Source: Bradyrhizobium sp. SZCCHNS1050 (GTDB taxonomy: Bacteria > Pseudomonadota > Alphaproteobacteria > Rhizobiales > Xanthobacteraceae). Taken from it: a DNA stretch of 64,000 bases. Where the stretch lies: assembly GCF_032484785.1 (NCBI RefSeq), contig NZ_JAUETR010000001.1, positions 4,777,501-4,841,500 on the forward strand, given 5' to 3'. A program made the translations under genes and the position numbers. This document shows, piece after piece, positions 18,582 to 28,406 of this stretch (positions are counted from its first letter, which is position 1; every line of letters starts with the position of its first letter). The notes below the pieces were generated by a model. The model searched no databases. It was not told the origin of the DNA and saw nothing but the letters and a program-made list of their open reading frames with translations.

Positions 18582-20999
18582 TCAGTCGCCTGCCTGCGTC
18601 GGCGTGGTGCCGCCGGCGCTGTTCGGCCACACCCAGTCGCGGATCGCCGGCATGTCCTCGCCATGCGCGCGGATGTAGCGGGCATGCTCGATCAGCGCAT
18701 CGCGGAATTTCTGCTTCACATGGGCCGCCGACACGCTGAGGCCGGGCACGCGTTCGATCGCCTCGATGGCGAGGTGGAAACGGTCGAGCTCGTTGAGCAC
18801 GACCATGTCGAACGGAGTCGTCGTGGTGCCTTCCTCGATGAAGCCGCGCACATGCATGCCGGCATGGTTGGTGCGGCTGTAGGTGAGGCGATGGATCAGA
18901 TACGGATAGCCGTGATAGGCGAAGATCACCGGCTTGTTGGTGGTGAACAGGCTGTCGAAGTCGCGGTCGCTGAGGCCGTGCGGATGGTCCTGCTTCGGCT
19001 GCAGGGTCATGAGATCGACGACGTTGACCACGCGGATCTTCAGGTCGGGCAATTCCTTGCGCAGCAGGTCGACGGCTGCGAGCGTCTCCAGGGTCGGGAC
19101 ATCTCCGGCGCAGGCCATCACCACGTCGGGCTCCTCGTCGGCGGGCTCGGTGCCGGCCCAAGACCAGATGCCGATGCCGGCGTCGCAATGCGTCGCCGCC
19201 TCCTGCATCGACAGCCATTGCGGCGCCGGCTGCTTGCCGGCAACGATGACGTTGATGCGGTCGTAGGTGCGCAGGCAGTGGTCCGCGATCCACAACAGCG
19301 TGTTGGCATCCGGCGGGAAGTAGATGCGGACGATGTCCGCCTTCTTGTTGGCGACGAGGTCGACGAAGCCGGGGTCCTGATGGCTGAAGCCGTTATGGTC
19401 CTGCCGCCAGACATGCGAGGTCAGGAGATAGTTCAGCGACGCGATCGGGCGCCGCCACGGCAGCTCGCGTGACACCTTCAGCCATTTGGCGTGCTGGTTG
19501 AACATCGAATCGACGATGTGGATGAAAGCCTCGTAGCAGGAGAACAGGCCGTGGCGGCCGGTGAGCAGATAGCCCTCCAGCCAGCCCTGGCAGAGATGCT
19601 CGCTCAGTACCTCCATCACGCGGCCGTCATGGGCGAGGTGGACATCGTAGGGCTCGATGCCTTCCATCCACACCCGCTCGGTGACCTCGAATACGGCATC
19701 GAGCCGGTTCGAGGCGGTCTCGTCCGGGCCCATGATGCGGAAGTTGCGTGTCTCTGCATTCAGCGTGATCACGTCGCGCAGGAACTTGCCGAGCTCGCGC
19801 GTGGCTTCAGCCATGGTCTGGCCCGGAGAGGACACCTCGACCGCAAAATGCTGGTAGTCTGGGAGCCTGAGCTCGCGCTTGAGCAGACCGCCATTGGCAT
19901 GCAGGTTGGCGCCCATGCGCCGCGTGCCCTTCGGCGCCAGTGCCTGCAGCTCCGGCACGAGCCGGCCGTGGGCGTCGAACAGCGTTTCCGGCTCGTAGCT
20001 TTTCATCCACGCTTCGAGCAGCGCGAGATGCTCGGGCTTGCCGCGCGGATTGGTGATCGGCACCTGATGGGCGCGCCAGAAGCCTTCGACCTTGAGGCCG
20101 TCGACCTCCTTCGGCCCGGTCCAGCCCTTCGGGCTGCGCAGCACGATCATCGGCCAGCGCGGCCGTTGGATCGTTGCATCCGGCTGACGCGCATTCTGCT
20201 GGATCGAGCGGATGCTCGCGAGCGCGACATCGAGCGCGTCCGCCATCTGGCGATGCATCGCCTTCGGCTCCGCGCCTTCGACGAACAGCGGCTCGTAGCC
20301 GTAACCTTCGAACAGGCATTTGATCTCGGCATCGCCCATGCGGCCGAGCACGGTCGGATTGGCGATCTTGTAGCCGTTGAGATGCAAAATCGGCAGCACC
20401 GCGCCGTCATGGGCCGGGTTCAGGAACTTGTTCGAATGCCAGGATGCGGCGAGGGGCCCGGTCTCGGCTTCGCCGTCGCCGACCACGCAGGCCACGATCA
20501 GATCGGGGTTGTCGAACGCCGCACCATAGGCGTGGACCAGGGCGTAGCCGAGCTCGCCGCCTTCATGGATCGAGCCCGGCGTCTCGGGCGCGGCATGGCT
20601 CGGAATGCCGCCGGGGAAGGAGAACTGCCGGAACAGCTTGCGCAGGCCATCGGCATCGCGCGTGATGTCCGGATAGATCTCGCTGTAGCTGCCTTCGAGA
20701 TAGGTGTTGGCGACCATGCCGGGGCCGCCATGGCCGGGACCGCACACGTAGATGACGTCGAGATCCTGCGCCTGGATGGCGCGATTGAGATGGGCGTAGA
20801 TGAAATTCAGTCCGGGCGTCGTCCCCCAGTGGCCGAGCAGGCGCGGCTTGACGTGCTCCGCTTTCAACGGCTCGCGCAGCAGCGGGTTGTCCAGCAGATA
20901 GATCTGCCCGACCGAGAGATAGTTCGCCGCGCGCCAATAGCGATCGAGCAGGTCGAGATCGTCGGCCGTTTTGGTCTGATGGGAAGACGTGATGTTCAT
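18582..20999 (-). CDS. xfp: Xylulose-5-phosphate/fructose-6-phosphate phosphoketolase
   Basis: Thiamine-diphosphate enzyme that splits xylulose 5-phosphate or fructose 6-phosphate with phosphate to acetyl phosphate plus glyceraldehyde 3-phosphate or erythrose 4-phosphate. The 805-residue length is normal. Family features include the N-terminal [51 protein letters not shown], the ThDP-binding [36 protein letters not shown], and the C-terminal [22 protein letters not shown]. No acetate kinase or phosphate acetyltransferase gene lies nearby, so acetyl phosphate must be handled by enzymes encoded elsewhere. The gene is monocistronic and divergent from the radical SAM gene. Confidence 0.95.
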   Translation of the reverse strand: MNITSSHQTKTADDLDLLDRYWRAANYLSVGQIYLLDNPLLREPLKAEHVKPRLLGHWGTTPGLNFIYAHLNRAIQAQDLDVIYVCGPGHGGPGMVANTYLEGSYSEIYPDITRDADGLRKLFRQFSFPGGIPSHAAPETPGSIHEGGELGYALVHAYGAAFDNPDLIVACVVGDGEAETGPLAASWHSNKFLNPAHDGAVLPILHLNGYKIANPTVLGRMGDAEIKCLFEGYGYEPLFVEGAEPKAMHRQMADALDVALASIRSIQQNARQPDATIQRPRWPMIVLRSPKGWTGPKEVDGLKVEGFWRAHQVPITNPRGKPEHLALLEAWMKSYEPETLFDAHGRLVPELQALAPKGTRRMGANLHANGGLLKRELRLPDYQHFAVEVSSPGQTMAEATRELGKFLRDVITLNAETRNFRIMGPDETASNRLDAVFEVTERVWMEGIEPYDVHLAHDGRVMEVLSEHLCQGWLEGYLLTGRHGLFSCYEAFIHIVDSMFNQHAKWLKVSRELPWRRPIASLNYLLTSHVWRQDHNGFSHQDPGFVDLVANKKADIVRIYFPPDANTLLWIADHCLRTYDRINVIVAGKQPAPQWLSMQEAATHCDAGIGIWSWAGTEPADEEPDVVMACAGDVPTLETLAAVDLLRKELPDLKIRVVNVVDLMTLQPKQDHPHGLSDRDFDSLFTTNKPVIFAYHGYPYLIHRLTYSRTNHAGMHVRGFIEEGTTTTPFDMVVLNELDRFHLAIEAIERVPGLSVSAAHVKQKFRDALIEHARYIRAHGEDMPAIRDWVWPNSAGGTTPTQAGD

Positions 21000-21151
21000 G
21001 GAACCTCGCTTGCCGTCCGCTTCGCGCTTGCGGGAAGTGCATTAGAGTAACGCCGCACCATTCCGTTCCAGTGCGCTGCGAAGGATAGAACGGGAATGTG
21101 ATGGTTGGCCTTGCGTGGCTCCAGAACCGTTCCGAGACATTGTTCTCTTTT

Positions 21152-21166
21152 GTTCTTGTATTGTTC
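21152..21166 (+). promoter_or_regulatory. Probable LexA (SOS) box, GTTC-N7-GTTC
   Basis: The sequence GTTCTTGTATTGTTC is an exact GTTC-N7-GTTC direct repeat, the alphaproteobacterial LexA site. A third GTTC lies 10 nt upstream at 21142-21145. The box ends 23 bp before the ATG of the radical SAM gene, where a repressor would block transcription. Sequence match is direct; control by LexA is inferred. Confidence 0.65.
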
Positions 21167-21189
21167 TTTTTGTGTGCTATGTCTTGGCC

Positions 21190-22368
21190 ATGAGCCGAGC
21201 ATCTTCACATGCCCTCAAGCGCCCGCCGGTCCCGGTGCCCTCCGAGCCGGTGGGCGCGCCTTCATCTGGCCCGGAAAACGACTTCCCCGAACTCGCGGTC
21301 GCCATCGAACGGGGCCGGCGCCGCGGCCGGGGTGCACAATCCAATGCGAGCGGCCGCTACGAAGCGGAGGCTCGCGTCGTCTTCGACGATGGCTGGCAGA
21401 GTCTCGAGGATTTGCCGCCATTCAAGACCACGGTCGCGACCGATACCTCGCGCAAGGTCATCACCCGCAACGACTCGCCGGACATCGGTTTCGATCGCTC
21501 GATCAACCCGTATCGCGGCTGCGAGCACGGCTGTGTCTACTGCTTCGCGCGGCCGACCCATGCGTTTCTCGGGCTGTCGCCTGGTCTTGATTTTGAATCC
21601 AAGCTGTTCGTGAAGCCGGATGCGCCCGCGCTCCTGGAAAAGGAGCTCGCGGCCAGCGGCTACGAGCCGCGGATGATCGCGATCGGAACCAACACCGATC
21701 CCTATCAGCCGATCGAGCGCGAGCGGAAGATCATGCGCGGCATCCTCGAGGTGCTGGAAAAGGTTGGCCATCCCGTCGGGATCGTGACCAAGTCGGCGCT
21801 GGTGATGCGTGATGCCGACATCCTGGCGCGGATGGCCAAGAGGAACCTGGCGAAGGTCGCGATCTCCGTGACCACGCTGGATCCGAAGCTGGCGCGCACC
21901 ATGGAGCCGCGGGCCTCGACGCCGTCGAAACGGCTGGAGGCGCTGCAGGCGCTGTCCAGGGCCGGCATTCCGACCACGGTGATGGTGGCGCCGGTGATCC
22001 CGGCGCTGAACGACAGCGAGATCGAGCGCATCCTCGATGCCGCCGCCCATGCCGGCGTCAAGGAGGCGGCCTATGTGCTGCTGCGCCTTCCGCTGGAGGT
22101 GCGCGACCTGTTCCGCGAATGGCTGCTCGAGCATTATCCCGACCGCTACCGCCACGTCTTCACCCTGATCCGCGACATGCGCGGCGGCCGCGATTACGAC
22201 TCGCAATGGGGCACGCGAATGAAGGGGACAGGCCCGATGGCCTGGATGATCGGCCGCCGCTTCGAGATCGCCTGCGAAAAGCTCGGCCTGAACAAGCGCC
22301 GGACCAAGTTGACGACCGATCATTTCGTCCGGCCGAAGGGCGGCGGGCAGCAACTCAGCCTGTTCTGA
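21190..22368 (+). CDS. PA0069-family radical SAM protein (SplB-like)
   Basis: A 392-residue radical SAM enzyme. The [4Fe-4S] motif is Cys111-x3-Cys115-x2-Cys118 (CEHGCVYCFARPTH), after SINPYRG, which is typical of the PA0069 family and distantly of spore photoproduct lyase. Further motifs are AIGTNTDPYQPIERE, VTKSALVMRDADIL, VSVTTLDP-like VAISVTTLDPKLARTMEPR and the basic C-terminus. The ATG at 21190 is preferred: an extension to 21115 would add a hydrophobic stretch overlapping the SOS box. The reaction is unknown; DNA repair is suggested by the SplB relationship and by the LexA box in front. The VOC gene begins 19 bp after the stop. Confidence 0.9.
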   Translation: MSRASSHALKRPPVPVPSEPVGAPSSGPENDFPELAVAIERGRRRGRGAQSNASGRYEAEARVVFDDGWQSLEDLPPFKTTVATDTSRKVITRNDSPDIGFDRSINPYRGCEHGCVYCFARPTHAFLGLSPGLDFESKLFVKPDAPALLEKELAASGYEPRMIAIGTNTDPYQPIERERKIMRGILEVLEKVGHPVGIVTKSALVMRDADILARMAKRNLAKVAISVTTLDPKLARTMEPRASTPSKRLEALQALSRAGIPTTVMVAPVIPALNDSEIERILDAAAHAGVKEAAYVLLRLPLEVRDLFREWLLEHYPDRYRHVFTLIRDMRGGRDYDSQWGTRMKGTGPMAWMIGRRFEIACEKLGLNKRRTKLTTDHFVRPKGGGQQLSLF

Positions 22369-22387
22369 AGCGTGCGGAGAGCAGTTG

Positions 22388-22837
22388 ATGAGCGCACAAG
22401 CGAGCGTTCCGCGGTTCACCGTCATCACACTCGGTGTATCCGAGATGCGGCGGAGCATCGCCTTCTATACGTCGCTCGGCTTCGCCCGAAAATTCCGCGC
22501 GACCGGAGAGGCCGTGGCATTCTTCGAGACCGGCGGGACGGTGCTGGCGCTGTACCCGTGGGGCGCGCTCGCCGATGATGCGGGCGTGCCGGACGCACCG
22601 CGCCCCCAGGCGTTCCGCGGCGTGACGCTGGCATGGAACTGCCGCTCGGAGGCCGAGGTCGATGCGGCGCTCGCGTCGGCGGTGGAGAAAGGCGCGATGC
22701 TGCTGAAGCCGGCGCAACGAACCGACTATGGCGGTTACAGCGGCTATTTCTCCGATCCGGACGGTCATGTCTGGGAAGTGGTGATCGCGCCGGGGATTGA
22801 TGTCGGCGAGGATGATCGAGTGCATCTGCCGTCGTAG
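22388..22837 (+). CDS. VOC (glyoxalase/bleomycin resistance) family protein
   Basis: A 149-residue vicinal oxygen chelate protein with two beta-alpha-beta-beta-beta modules. The first is FTVITLGVSEMRRSIAFYTSLGF and the second TLAWNCRSEAEVDAALASAVEKGA, ending with GGYSGYFSDPDGHVWEVVIAPG. The final Glu in VWEVV is the usual metal ligand; the first-module ligand position is a Thr (FTVIT) rather than His, so metal binding may be altered. The ATG at 22388 follows TTG at 22385. It probably shares a transcript with the radical SAM gene. Substrate unknown. Confidence 0.88.
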   Translation: MSAQASVPRFTVITLGVSEMRRSIAFYTSLGFARKFRATGEAVAFFETGGTVLALYPWGALADDAGVPDAPRPQAFRGVTLAWNCRSEAEVDAALASAVEKGAMLLKPAQRTDYGGYSGYFSDPDGHVWEVVIAPGIDVGEDDRVHLPS

Positions 22838-22921
22838 TCGGTCGCCGGCAAGGGGCGAATAGCGGGGAATGAGGTCCGTTCGGGGTTGCGCCGCCGCAGG
22901 CCGTTCCGCACCATGCCGGCC

Positions 22922-23767
22922 ATGATTCGCGATCAGTCGAAAAAGCCGGGCAGGGCGAAGGCGACGAGCGGCGCCGTGGCGAAGAGCGCACCTGCAAAGG
23001 CCGCAACCAAGCCTGTTGCCACGAATGCTGCCGGCAGGTCGGCCGCCAAGCTCGGCAAGGGCGTCATCGCGGTGGCGCCGCCGAGCTTCCGGCGGGAGCG
23101 AGCGCTGCTCAAGCAGGGCATCTGGCCGGTCGCCGGTTGCGACGAGGCGGGACGGGGGCCGCTGGCCGGTCCGGTGGTCGCCGCGGCCGTGATTCTCGAT
23201 CCCGCGCGCATCCCGAAAGGCCTCGATGACTCCAAGCGGCTGAGCGCGGAGCAGCGCGAGGCGCTGTTCGACAAGATCTGCAAGACGTCGGCGTTCGCGG
23301 TGGCTGTCGCCTCGCCGGCGCGAATCGATCGCGACAACATCCTGCGGGCCTCGCTGTGGGCGCTGTCGCGCGCCGTGAGGGCGTTGCCCGAGGCGCCGAA
23401 GCACGTCTTCGTCGACGGCCGCGACCGCATCGACGTCGATTGCGGCTGCGAGGCGGTGATCGGCGGCGATGGCCTGGTGATGTCGATTGCGGCCGCCTCG
23501 ATCGTCGCCAAGGTCACGCGCGACCGGCTGATGTGCGCGCTGGCGCAGGATTGCCCCGGCTACGGCTTCGAGCAGCACAAGGGGTATGCCGTGCCGGAGC
23601 ACCTCGCTGCGCTGGACCGGCTCGGACCGTCGGTGCATCATCGCAGCCTGTTCGCACCCGTCGTGGCCGCACGGCGCAAGCACCAGCCGTGGACCGACGT
23701 CCCGGAGCCGGATTTGTTTGCCGAGGTGACCGTGGTGACATCCACCGAAATCTCGGTCGGGGTCTGA
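22922..23767 (+). CDS. rnhB: Ribonuclease HII
   Basis: Cleaves the RNA strand of RNA-DNA hybrids and removes single ribonucleotides from DNA. The catalytic core begins [23 protein letters not shown], with the first two acidic residues, continues with [16 protein letters not shown] and [10 protein letters not shown], and ends in [13 protein letters not shown] and [18 protein letters not shown]. An N-terminal Lys/Ala-rich extension of about 55 residues precedes the core; such extensions are common in Bradyrhizobium homologues. The start is uncertain: ATG at 22922 or 22913, neither with a strong SD. C-terminal residues after HQPW are variable. Confidence 0.93.
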   Translation: MIRDQSKKPGRAKATSGAVAKSAPAKAATKPVATNAAGRSAAKLGKGVIAVAPPSFRRERALLKQGIWPVAGCDEAGRGPLAGPVVAAAVILDPARIPKGLDDSKRLSAEQREALFDKICKTSAFAVAVASPARIDRDNILRASLWALSRAVRALPEAPKHVFVDGRDRIDVDCGCEAVIGGDGLVMSIAAASIVAKVTRDRLMCALAQDCPGYGFEQHKGYAVPEHLAALDRLGPSVHHRSLFAPVVAARRKHQPWTDVPEPDLFAEVTVVTSTEISVGV

Positions 23768-23976
23768 TGCAGGTTGCCTCGCGGTCGCCGCGGTCTTAAT
23801 AGTTTTGGTCAGCCAGCCAGCACGAAGTGTCACTCCTCGCAGCAGGGGCGGTGTTGTGCGCCCCGATCGTGCGGTATCGATTGCGGGCGTCGGACAGCGA
23901 GGCTGCTGCGGATGAGCGACGGTCCTGCCGGCCTCCTCGACGTCCTCAGCGATTCAGCCAAGCGATCCAGCCGTTC

Positions 23977-25485
23977 ATGCGTTTCACGTCCCTGGTTGTC
24001 GAACTGATCCGCGCAAGGCCGCGGCTGGTCGTCGTCATCGTGGTGCTGTGCCAGGCCCTGATGTGGCTCGGCGTGGCAATGCTGTTCTATCGCAGCCCGC
24101 CCGGCCAGCTTGCCACCACCATCGCGTTCGGACGCGAGTACCAGGTCGGCACCGATCTCGGGCCGCCGCTGTCGTTCTGGCTGTCGGACGTCGCCTATCG
24201 CCTTGCCGGCAATCATCTGCTCGGCGTCTACGTGCTGGCCGTGCTGTGCTCGGCGCTCAGTCTGTGGGTGATGTATCTCCTGGCGGCGGCGATCGTCGGC
24301 GGCCAGCAGGCGGTGCTTGCCGTGCTGCTGACCATGACCATCACCGCGTTCGGTGCGCCCACGCTGGAATTCGGTCCGGAGGTGCTGGCGCGTCCGCTCT
24401 GGGCGCTGCTGCTGCTGCATAGCTGGCGGATTCTCGGCGAGGGCCGGCGCAACGCCTGGTTTGCCTGGTCGATCGAGGCCGGCCTGCTGCTGCTGACCAC
24501 GCCGGCCGCCACCGGCCTGCTGCTGCTGATCGCGGGCTTCGTGGTCTCGACCGCGCAGGGCCGCCGCGTGCTGCGCTCGTTCGATCCGCTGTTCGCGCTG
24601 CTCGTGGTGGTGGCGCTGGCGCTGCCTTATCTCATTTTCGTGCTGCGCTCCGACAGTGTCGGCTTACCAGCGCTGCCCATTCTCGCCGAGCTCTCGGTGC
24701 GCGCCTGGCATTGGCTCGCGCTGGCGGGGGGGCTGCTGCTGGCGATCTCGGCCGTGCTGCTGCTGGTGCTGCTCGACGCCGGCTGGATCAATCGCGGCGA
24801 GACCGATGCGCCGATCATCTATCGCCGCTCGGTGCCGCCGCTCGCGCGCGACTTCGTCTATTGCTTCGCGATTGCACCGGCGCTGGCCGGCAGTCTGATC
24901 GCCGGCCTGTTCGGCCTCTCGACCGTGTTCGGCGGCACTGCCGTGACCCTGACCATGGTCGGCCTTGCCCTGGTGGTCGCGTCGGGTGATCTGATCTATC
25001 TGCGGCGGCAGCGGCTGCTGCGCCTGGTCTGGGCGGTTGCGATCGCCGCGCCCGCCATCCTCGCGGCGGGCAGCGCTGTGGTGCTGCCGTTGCTCGGCGA
25101 CCGCGAGGTCGCGACGGCGATGCCGGCCCGCGACATCTCCCGTTTCTTCGTCGAGAGTTTTGAGCGCCGTACCAACCAGCCGCTCCAGGCGGTCGCCGGC
25201 GATCCGCAGCTCGCCAGCCTGGTCGCGCTCGGCCGCCGCCGCGCGCATCTGTTCCTCGATGCCACCCCGCAGCGGACGCCCTGGGTCACGCTGGCCAAAT
25301 TCGCCGAGAGTGGCGGCGTCGTGGTATGGCGCGCCTCCGACACGGTCGGCACCCCACCGCCGGAGATCGCCCAGCGCTTTCCTGGGCTGGTGCCGGAGGT
25401 GCCGCGCAGCTTCGACTGGCTGATCAATGGCCGCCAGCCGGTGCTGCGCATCGGCTGGGCCATCGTGCGGCCGAAGGGACCGTAG
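23977..25485 (+). CDS. GT39-like polytopic membrane glycosyltransferase
   Basis: A 502-residue inner-membrane protein with roughly 10-12 hydrophobic segments and a C-terminal soluble part. The first loop after TM1 contains GREYQVGTDLGPPLSFWLSDVAYRL, which aligns by pattern with the acidic, Pro-Pro catalytic loop of ArnT/dolichyl-phosphate-mannose protein mannosyltransferase enzymes (GT39/GT83). Such enzymes transfer a sugar from a polyprenyl-phosphate carrier on the periplasmic face. The C-terminus (DISRFFVESFERRTNQPLQAVAGDPQLAS) is a soluble domain often seen in these proteins. The ATG at 23977 is chosen because the region before it lacks hydrophobic character. Donor and acceptor unknown. 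Confidence 0.78.
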   Translation: MRFTSLVVELIRARPRLVVVIVVLCQALMWLGVAMLFYRSPPGQLATTIAFGREYQVGTDLGPPLSFWLSDVAYRLAGNHLLGVYVLAVLCSALSLWVMYLLAAAIVGGQQAVLAVLLTMTITAFGAPTLEFGPEVLARPLWALLLLHSWRILGEGRRNAWFAWSIEAGLLLLTTPAATGLLLLIAGFVVSTAQGRRVLRSFDPLFALLVVVALALPYLIFVLRSDSVGLPALPILAELSVRAWHWLALAGGLLLAISAVLLLVLLDAGWINRGETDAPIIYRRSVPPLARDFVYCFAIAPALAGSLIAGLFGLSTVFGGTAVTLTMVGLALVVASGDLIYLRRQRLLRLVWAVAIAAPAILAAGSAVVLPLLGDREVATAMPARDISRFFVESFERRTNQPLQAVAGDPQLASLVALGRRRAHLFLDATPQRTPWVTLAKFAESGGVVVWRASDTVGTPPPEIAQRFPGLVPEVPRSFDWLINGRQPVLRIGWAIVRPKGP

Positions 25486-25500
25486 CGCTTTCCATAAGCC

Positions 25501-25580
25501 GTCATTGCGAGGAGCGAAGCGACGAAGCAATCCAGAGGCTTGGGCGGGATTCTGGATTGCTTCGCTTCGCTCGCAATGAC
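25501..25580. repeat. REP-like palindrome with GTCATTGCGAG arms
   Basis: An 80-bp imperfect inverted repeat. GTCATTGCGAG..AGCAATCCAG on the left is mirrored by CTGGATTGCTTCGCTTCGCTC and GCAATGAC on the right, with a short spacer containing GGCTTGGGCGG. It lies between two convergent genes (the GT39-like gene and the uracil-DNA glycosylase), where such elements often sit and may act as bidirectional terminators. This palindrome type is common in Bradyrhizobium intergenic DNA, by recollection. Confidence 0.8.
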
Positions 25581-25596
25581 GCGGAGGGAGTTCGGC

Positions 25597-26418
25597 TCAG
25601 ACCGCCATCACCTTCGCGATCGCGCGCAAATCCTGCCATGACAGCCGCTTGTAGGACGGCGAGCGCAACAGATAGGCCGGATGGAAGGTGGCGATCGCGC
25701 GGATGGTGCGCTTGCCGGTGTCGTAGTCGCGCCATTTGCCGCGCGTGCGCATGATGCCCTCGGTGGTGCCGAGCAGCGCCTGCGTCGACGGGTTGCCGAG
25801 CGTCACCAGCACGTCGGGATCGACCAGCTCGATCTGGCGGCGGATGAACGGCAGGCAGATCTGCGTCTCCTGCGGCGTCGGCGTCCGGTTGCCGGGCGGG
25901 CGCCAGGGAATGACGTTGGCGATGTAGACCTTGCTGCGGTCGAGCCCGATCGCGCCGATCATGCGGTCCAGCAGCTTGCCGGAGCGGCCGACGAATGGCA
26001 GGCCCTCGATGTCCTCGTCGCGGCCGGGCGCCTCGCCGACCAGCATGATGCGCGCCTGCGGATTGCCGTCGGCGAACACCAGTCGCGACGCCGTCTGCTT
26101 CAGTGCGCAACCGTCGAAAGTCTCCAGGAGCTCGCGCAGCGCCTCCAGGGTCGGCGCTGTCAGCGCCGCCTCGCGGGCCGAGGCGACGGCCGCTTCCGGC
26201 GGAGGCGGCGGTTCGCCGCGCGGCGCAATGATCGCCGGCGCGGATAGCCGGCCGGCTTGCGGCGCCGCCGCCGGACGGGCGGCAGGAGCGGCAGGGGATG
26301 CGGCCTCAGGCTCCACCAGCCGGTTGATCGGCTCGTCGGCCAAGGCGCAATCGACCCCGGCCTCCAGATAGAAGGCGAGCAGTTGGCGGACGTCGGGGAG
26401 GGGCTCGGGGGTCATCAT
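25597..26418 (-). CDS. Family-4-like uracil-DNA glycosylase lacking two Fe-S ligands
   Basis: Removes uracil from DNA. The 273-residue product has motif 1 [26 protein letters not shown], the loop [11 protein letters not shown], and motif 2 HPAYLLRSP. In canonical family 4 enzymes four cysteines bind a [4Fe-4S] cluster; here only Cys104 and Cys188 remain. The partner of the CxxC pair is Phe101, and the CRPPGNR cysteine is Trp, so a cluster is unlikely. A Pro/Ala-rich linker (about 40-80) separates a small N-terminal segment. Bradyrhizobium has been reported to use a non-classical UDG; whether this is that enzyme is inference. Start chosen at the first of two tandem ATG codons. Confidence 0.88.
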   Translation of the reverse strand: MMTPEPLPDVRQLLAFYLEAGVDCALADEPINRLVEPEAASPAAPAARPAAAPQAGRLSAPAIIAPRGEPPPPPEAAVASAREAALTAPTLEALRELLETFDGCALKQTASRLVFADGNPQARIMLVGEAPGRDEDIEGLPFVGRSGKLLDRMIGAIGLDRSKVYIANVIPWRPPGNRTPTPQETQICLPFIRRQIELVDPDVLVTLGNPSTQALLGTTEGIMRTRGKWRDYDTGKRTIRAIATFHPAYLLRSPSYKRLSWQDLRAIAKVMAV

Positions 26419-26647
26419 GATCGATCGTGGCAACAATGTACGCCGCCTCGGCGCATGGCGGAATGCATTTCGGTGGTTGTCCTGCCCCGAAAAATCGGAA
26501 ACAAGAGCTTGGAATAACCCAAAAAAGGGACGGAACGCCCTAGTGTTCCGGCGCCAGCGTTCGCTCCCCCTCAGGACCAGCCCATCAGCGAACCGCCGGC
26601 GCCTCCAGGAACTCTAGTTAAGTCATTGTTGCTGTTGCAGCTCCGGG

Positions 26648-26686
26648 TTTGACCTTTGCACGCGCCAGGGGGATGCAAAGGTCAAA
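26648..26686. promoter_or_regulatory. Perfect 13-bp inverted repeat in the ETF-QO leader
   Basis: TTTGACCTTTGCA (26648-26660) and its exact complement TGCAAAGGTCAAA (26674-26686) are separated by 13 nt. As RNA the stem could extend by three more pairs (one G-U, two G-C). It ends 34 bp before the ATG of the ETF-ubiquinone oxidoreductase gene. It could be an operator or a leader hairpin; no U-tract follows, so it is not a typical terminator. Confidence 0.65.
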
Positions 26687-26720
26687 TCCACTGCACCGGC
26701 CGGGCCTGAGATTGAGAGAC

Positions 26721-28379
26721 ATGAGCACCGAAGAGTTACCTCCGCGCGAATCCATGGAGTTCGACGTCGTCATCGTGGGCGCCGGCCCCTCGGGCCTGAC
26801 TGCCGCGATCCGGCTGAAGCAGCTCAATGCCGACCTCAACATCGTCGTGGTCGAGAAGGGCTCCGAGGTCGGCGCGCACATTTTGTCTGGTGCGGTGATC
26901 GATCCGGCGGCGCTGGACAAGCTCATCCCCGACTGGCGGTCGGACGAGGATTGCCCGCTGAAGACCCAGGTCAAGGTCGACAAGTTCTTCTGGATGACCG
27001 AGAGCAGCGCGATCTCGCTGCCGGGCTTCGCGATGCCGCCCTTGATGGACAACCATCATTGCTACATCGGCTCGCTCGGAAATGTCTGCCGCTGGCTGTC
27101 GCGCAAGGCCGAGGCGCTCGGCGTCGAGATCTATCCGGGCTTCGCGGCCACCGAGGTGCTGTATGACGAGCAGGGCGCGGTGCGCGGCATCGCCACCGGC
27201 GACATGGGCATCGGCAAGGACGGCAAGCCGAAAGCCTCGTTCACGCGCGGCATGGAGCTGCTCGGCAAGTACACGCTGTTCGCCGAGGGCGCGCGCGGCA
27301 GCCTGTCCAAGCAGCTGATTTCGAAGTTCGCATTGGACGCCAAGAGCGAGCCGGCGAAGTTCGGCATCGGCCTCAAGGAAGTCTGGCAGATCGATCCGGC
27401 CAAGCACCAGAAGGGCCTGATCCAGCACTCGTTCGGCTGGCCGCTCGACATGAAGACCGGCGGCGGCTCGTTCCTGTATCACTACGACGACAACCTCGTT
27501 GCGGTCGGCTTCGTCGTCCACCTGAACTACGATGATCCTTATCTGTCGCCGTTCGAGGAATTCCAGCGCTTCAAGACCCATCCCTCGATCCGCGGCGTGT
27601 TAGAGGGTGGCAAGCGGCTAGCCTACGGCGCGCGCGCGATCACCGAGGGCGGCTACCAGTCGGTGCCGCGGCTGTCGTTCGCCGGCGGCGCGCTGATCGG
27701 CTGCGCCGCGGGCTTCGTCAACGTGCCGCGCATCAAGGGCGTGCACAACGCGATGGGCAGCGCGATGCTCGCGGCCGAGCACGTCAATGCCGCGCTCGCA
27801 TCCGGCCGTGCCAATGACGAGCTGGTCAGTTACGAGAACGCCTGGCGCGGCTCGCCAGTCGGCGAGGATCTGTTCAAGGTTCGCAACGTCAAGCCGCTAT
27901 GGTCGAAGTTCGGCACGGTGCTCGGCGTCGCGCTCGGCGGCTTCGACATGTGGTGCAACACGCTCGGTTTCTCGTTGTTTGGCACCCAGTCGCACGTCAA
28001 GCCCGATCGCGCCACGCTCGATCCCGCCAAGGCGCACAAGCCGAAGCCGGCGATGAAGCCGGACGGTAAGTTGACCTTCGACCGGCTGTCCTCGGTGTTC
28101 CTGTCGAACACCAATCACGAGGAAGACCAGCCGGTGCATCTGAAGGTCGCCGACATGGCGCTGCAGAAGAGCTCCGAGCACGACGTCTATGCCGGGCCGT
28201 CCAACCGCTATTGCCCGGCGGGCGTCTACGAATGGGTCGAGGAGGGCACCAGCCCGCGCTTCGTGATCAACGCGCAGAACTGCGTCCACTGCAAGACCTG
28301 CGACGTCAAGGATCCCAACGGCAACATCACCTGGGTTCCTCCGGAAGGCGGCGGTGGGCCGAACTACGAGGCGATGTAG
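26721..28379 (+). CDS. etfD: Electron transfer flavoprotein-ubiquinone oxidoreductase
   Basis: Membrane-associated FAD/[4Fe-4S] enzyme passing electrons from electron transfer flavoprotein (fatty acid and amino acid dehydrogenation) to ubiquinone. The 552-residue product starts MSTEELPPRESMEFDVVIVGAGPSGLTAA, with the FAD dinucleotide fold GxGxxG. Middle features include SGAVIDP and NHHCYIGSLGN. The ferredoxin-like C-terminus contains CPAGVYEW, NAQNCVHCKTCDVKDP and GNITWVPPEGGGGPNYEAM, giving four cluster cysteines. Length and ends match the family. The upstream start at 26649 would include the leader palindrome and is unlikely. Monocistronic. Confidence 0.95.
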   Translation: MSTEELPPRESMEFDVVIVGAGPSGLTAAIRLKQLNADLNIVVVEKGSEVGAHILSGAVIDPAALDKLIPDWRSDEDCPLKTQVKVDKFFWMTESSAISLPGFAMPPLMDNHHCYIGSLGNVCRWLSRKAEALGVEIYPGFAATEVLYDEQGAVRGIATGDMGIGKDGKPKASFTRGMELLGKYTLFAEGARGSLSKQLISKFALDAKSEPAKFGIGLKEVWQIDPAKHQKGLIQHSFGWPLDMKTGGGSFLYHYDDNLVAVGFVVHLNYDDPYLSPFEEFQRFKTHPSIRGVLEGGKRLAYGARAITEGGYQSVPRLSFAGGALIGCAAGFVNVPRIKGVHNAMGSAMLAAEHVNAALASGRANDELVSYENAWRGSPVGEDLFKVRNVKPLWSKFGTVLGVALGGFDMWCNTLGFSLFGTQSHVKPDRATLDPAKAHKPKPAMKPDGKLTFDRLSSVFLSNTNHEEDQPVHLKVADMALQKSSEHDVYAGPSNRYCPAGVYEWVEEGTSPRFVINAQNCVHCKTCDVKDPNGNITWVPPEGGGGPNYEAM

Positions 28380-28406
28380 CCTCGTATAACGCACGATTGC
28401 GTGAGT

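Noticed and set aside
19491..21050. 519-codon plus-strand open frame opposite phosphoketolase
   Set aside because: The minus strand encodes a full-length phosphoketolase with all motifs; this frame is its antisense shadow.
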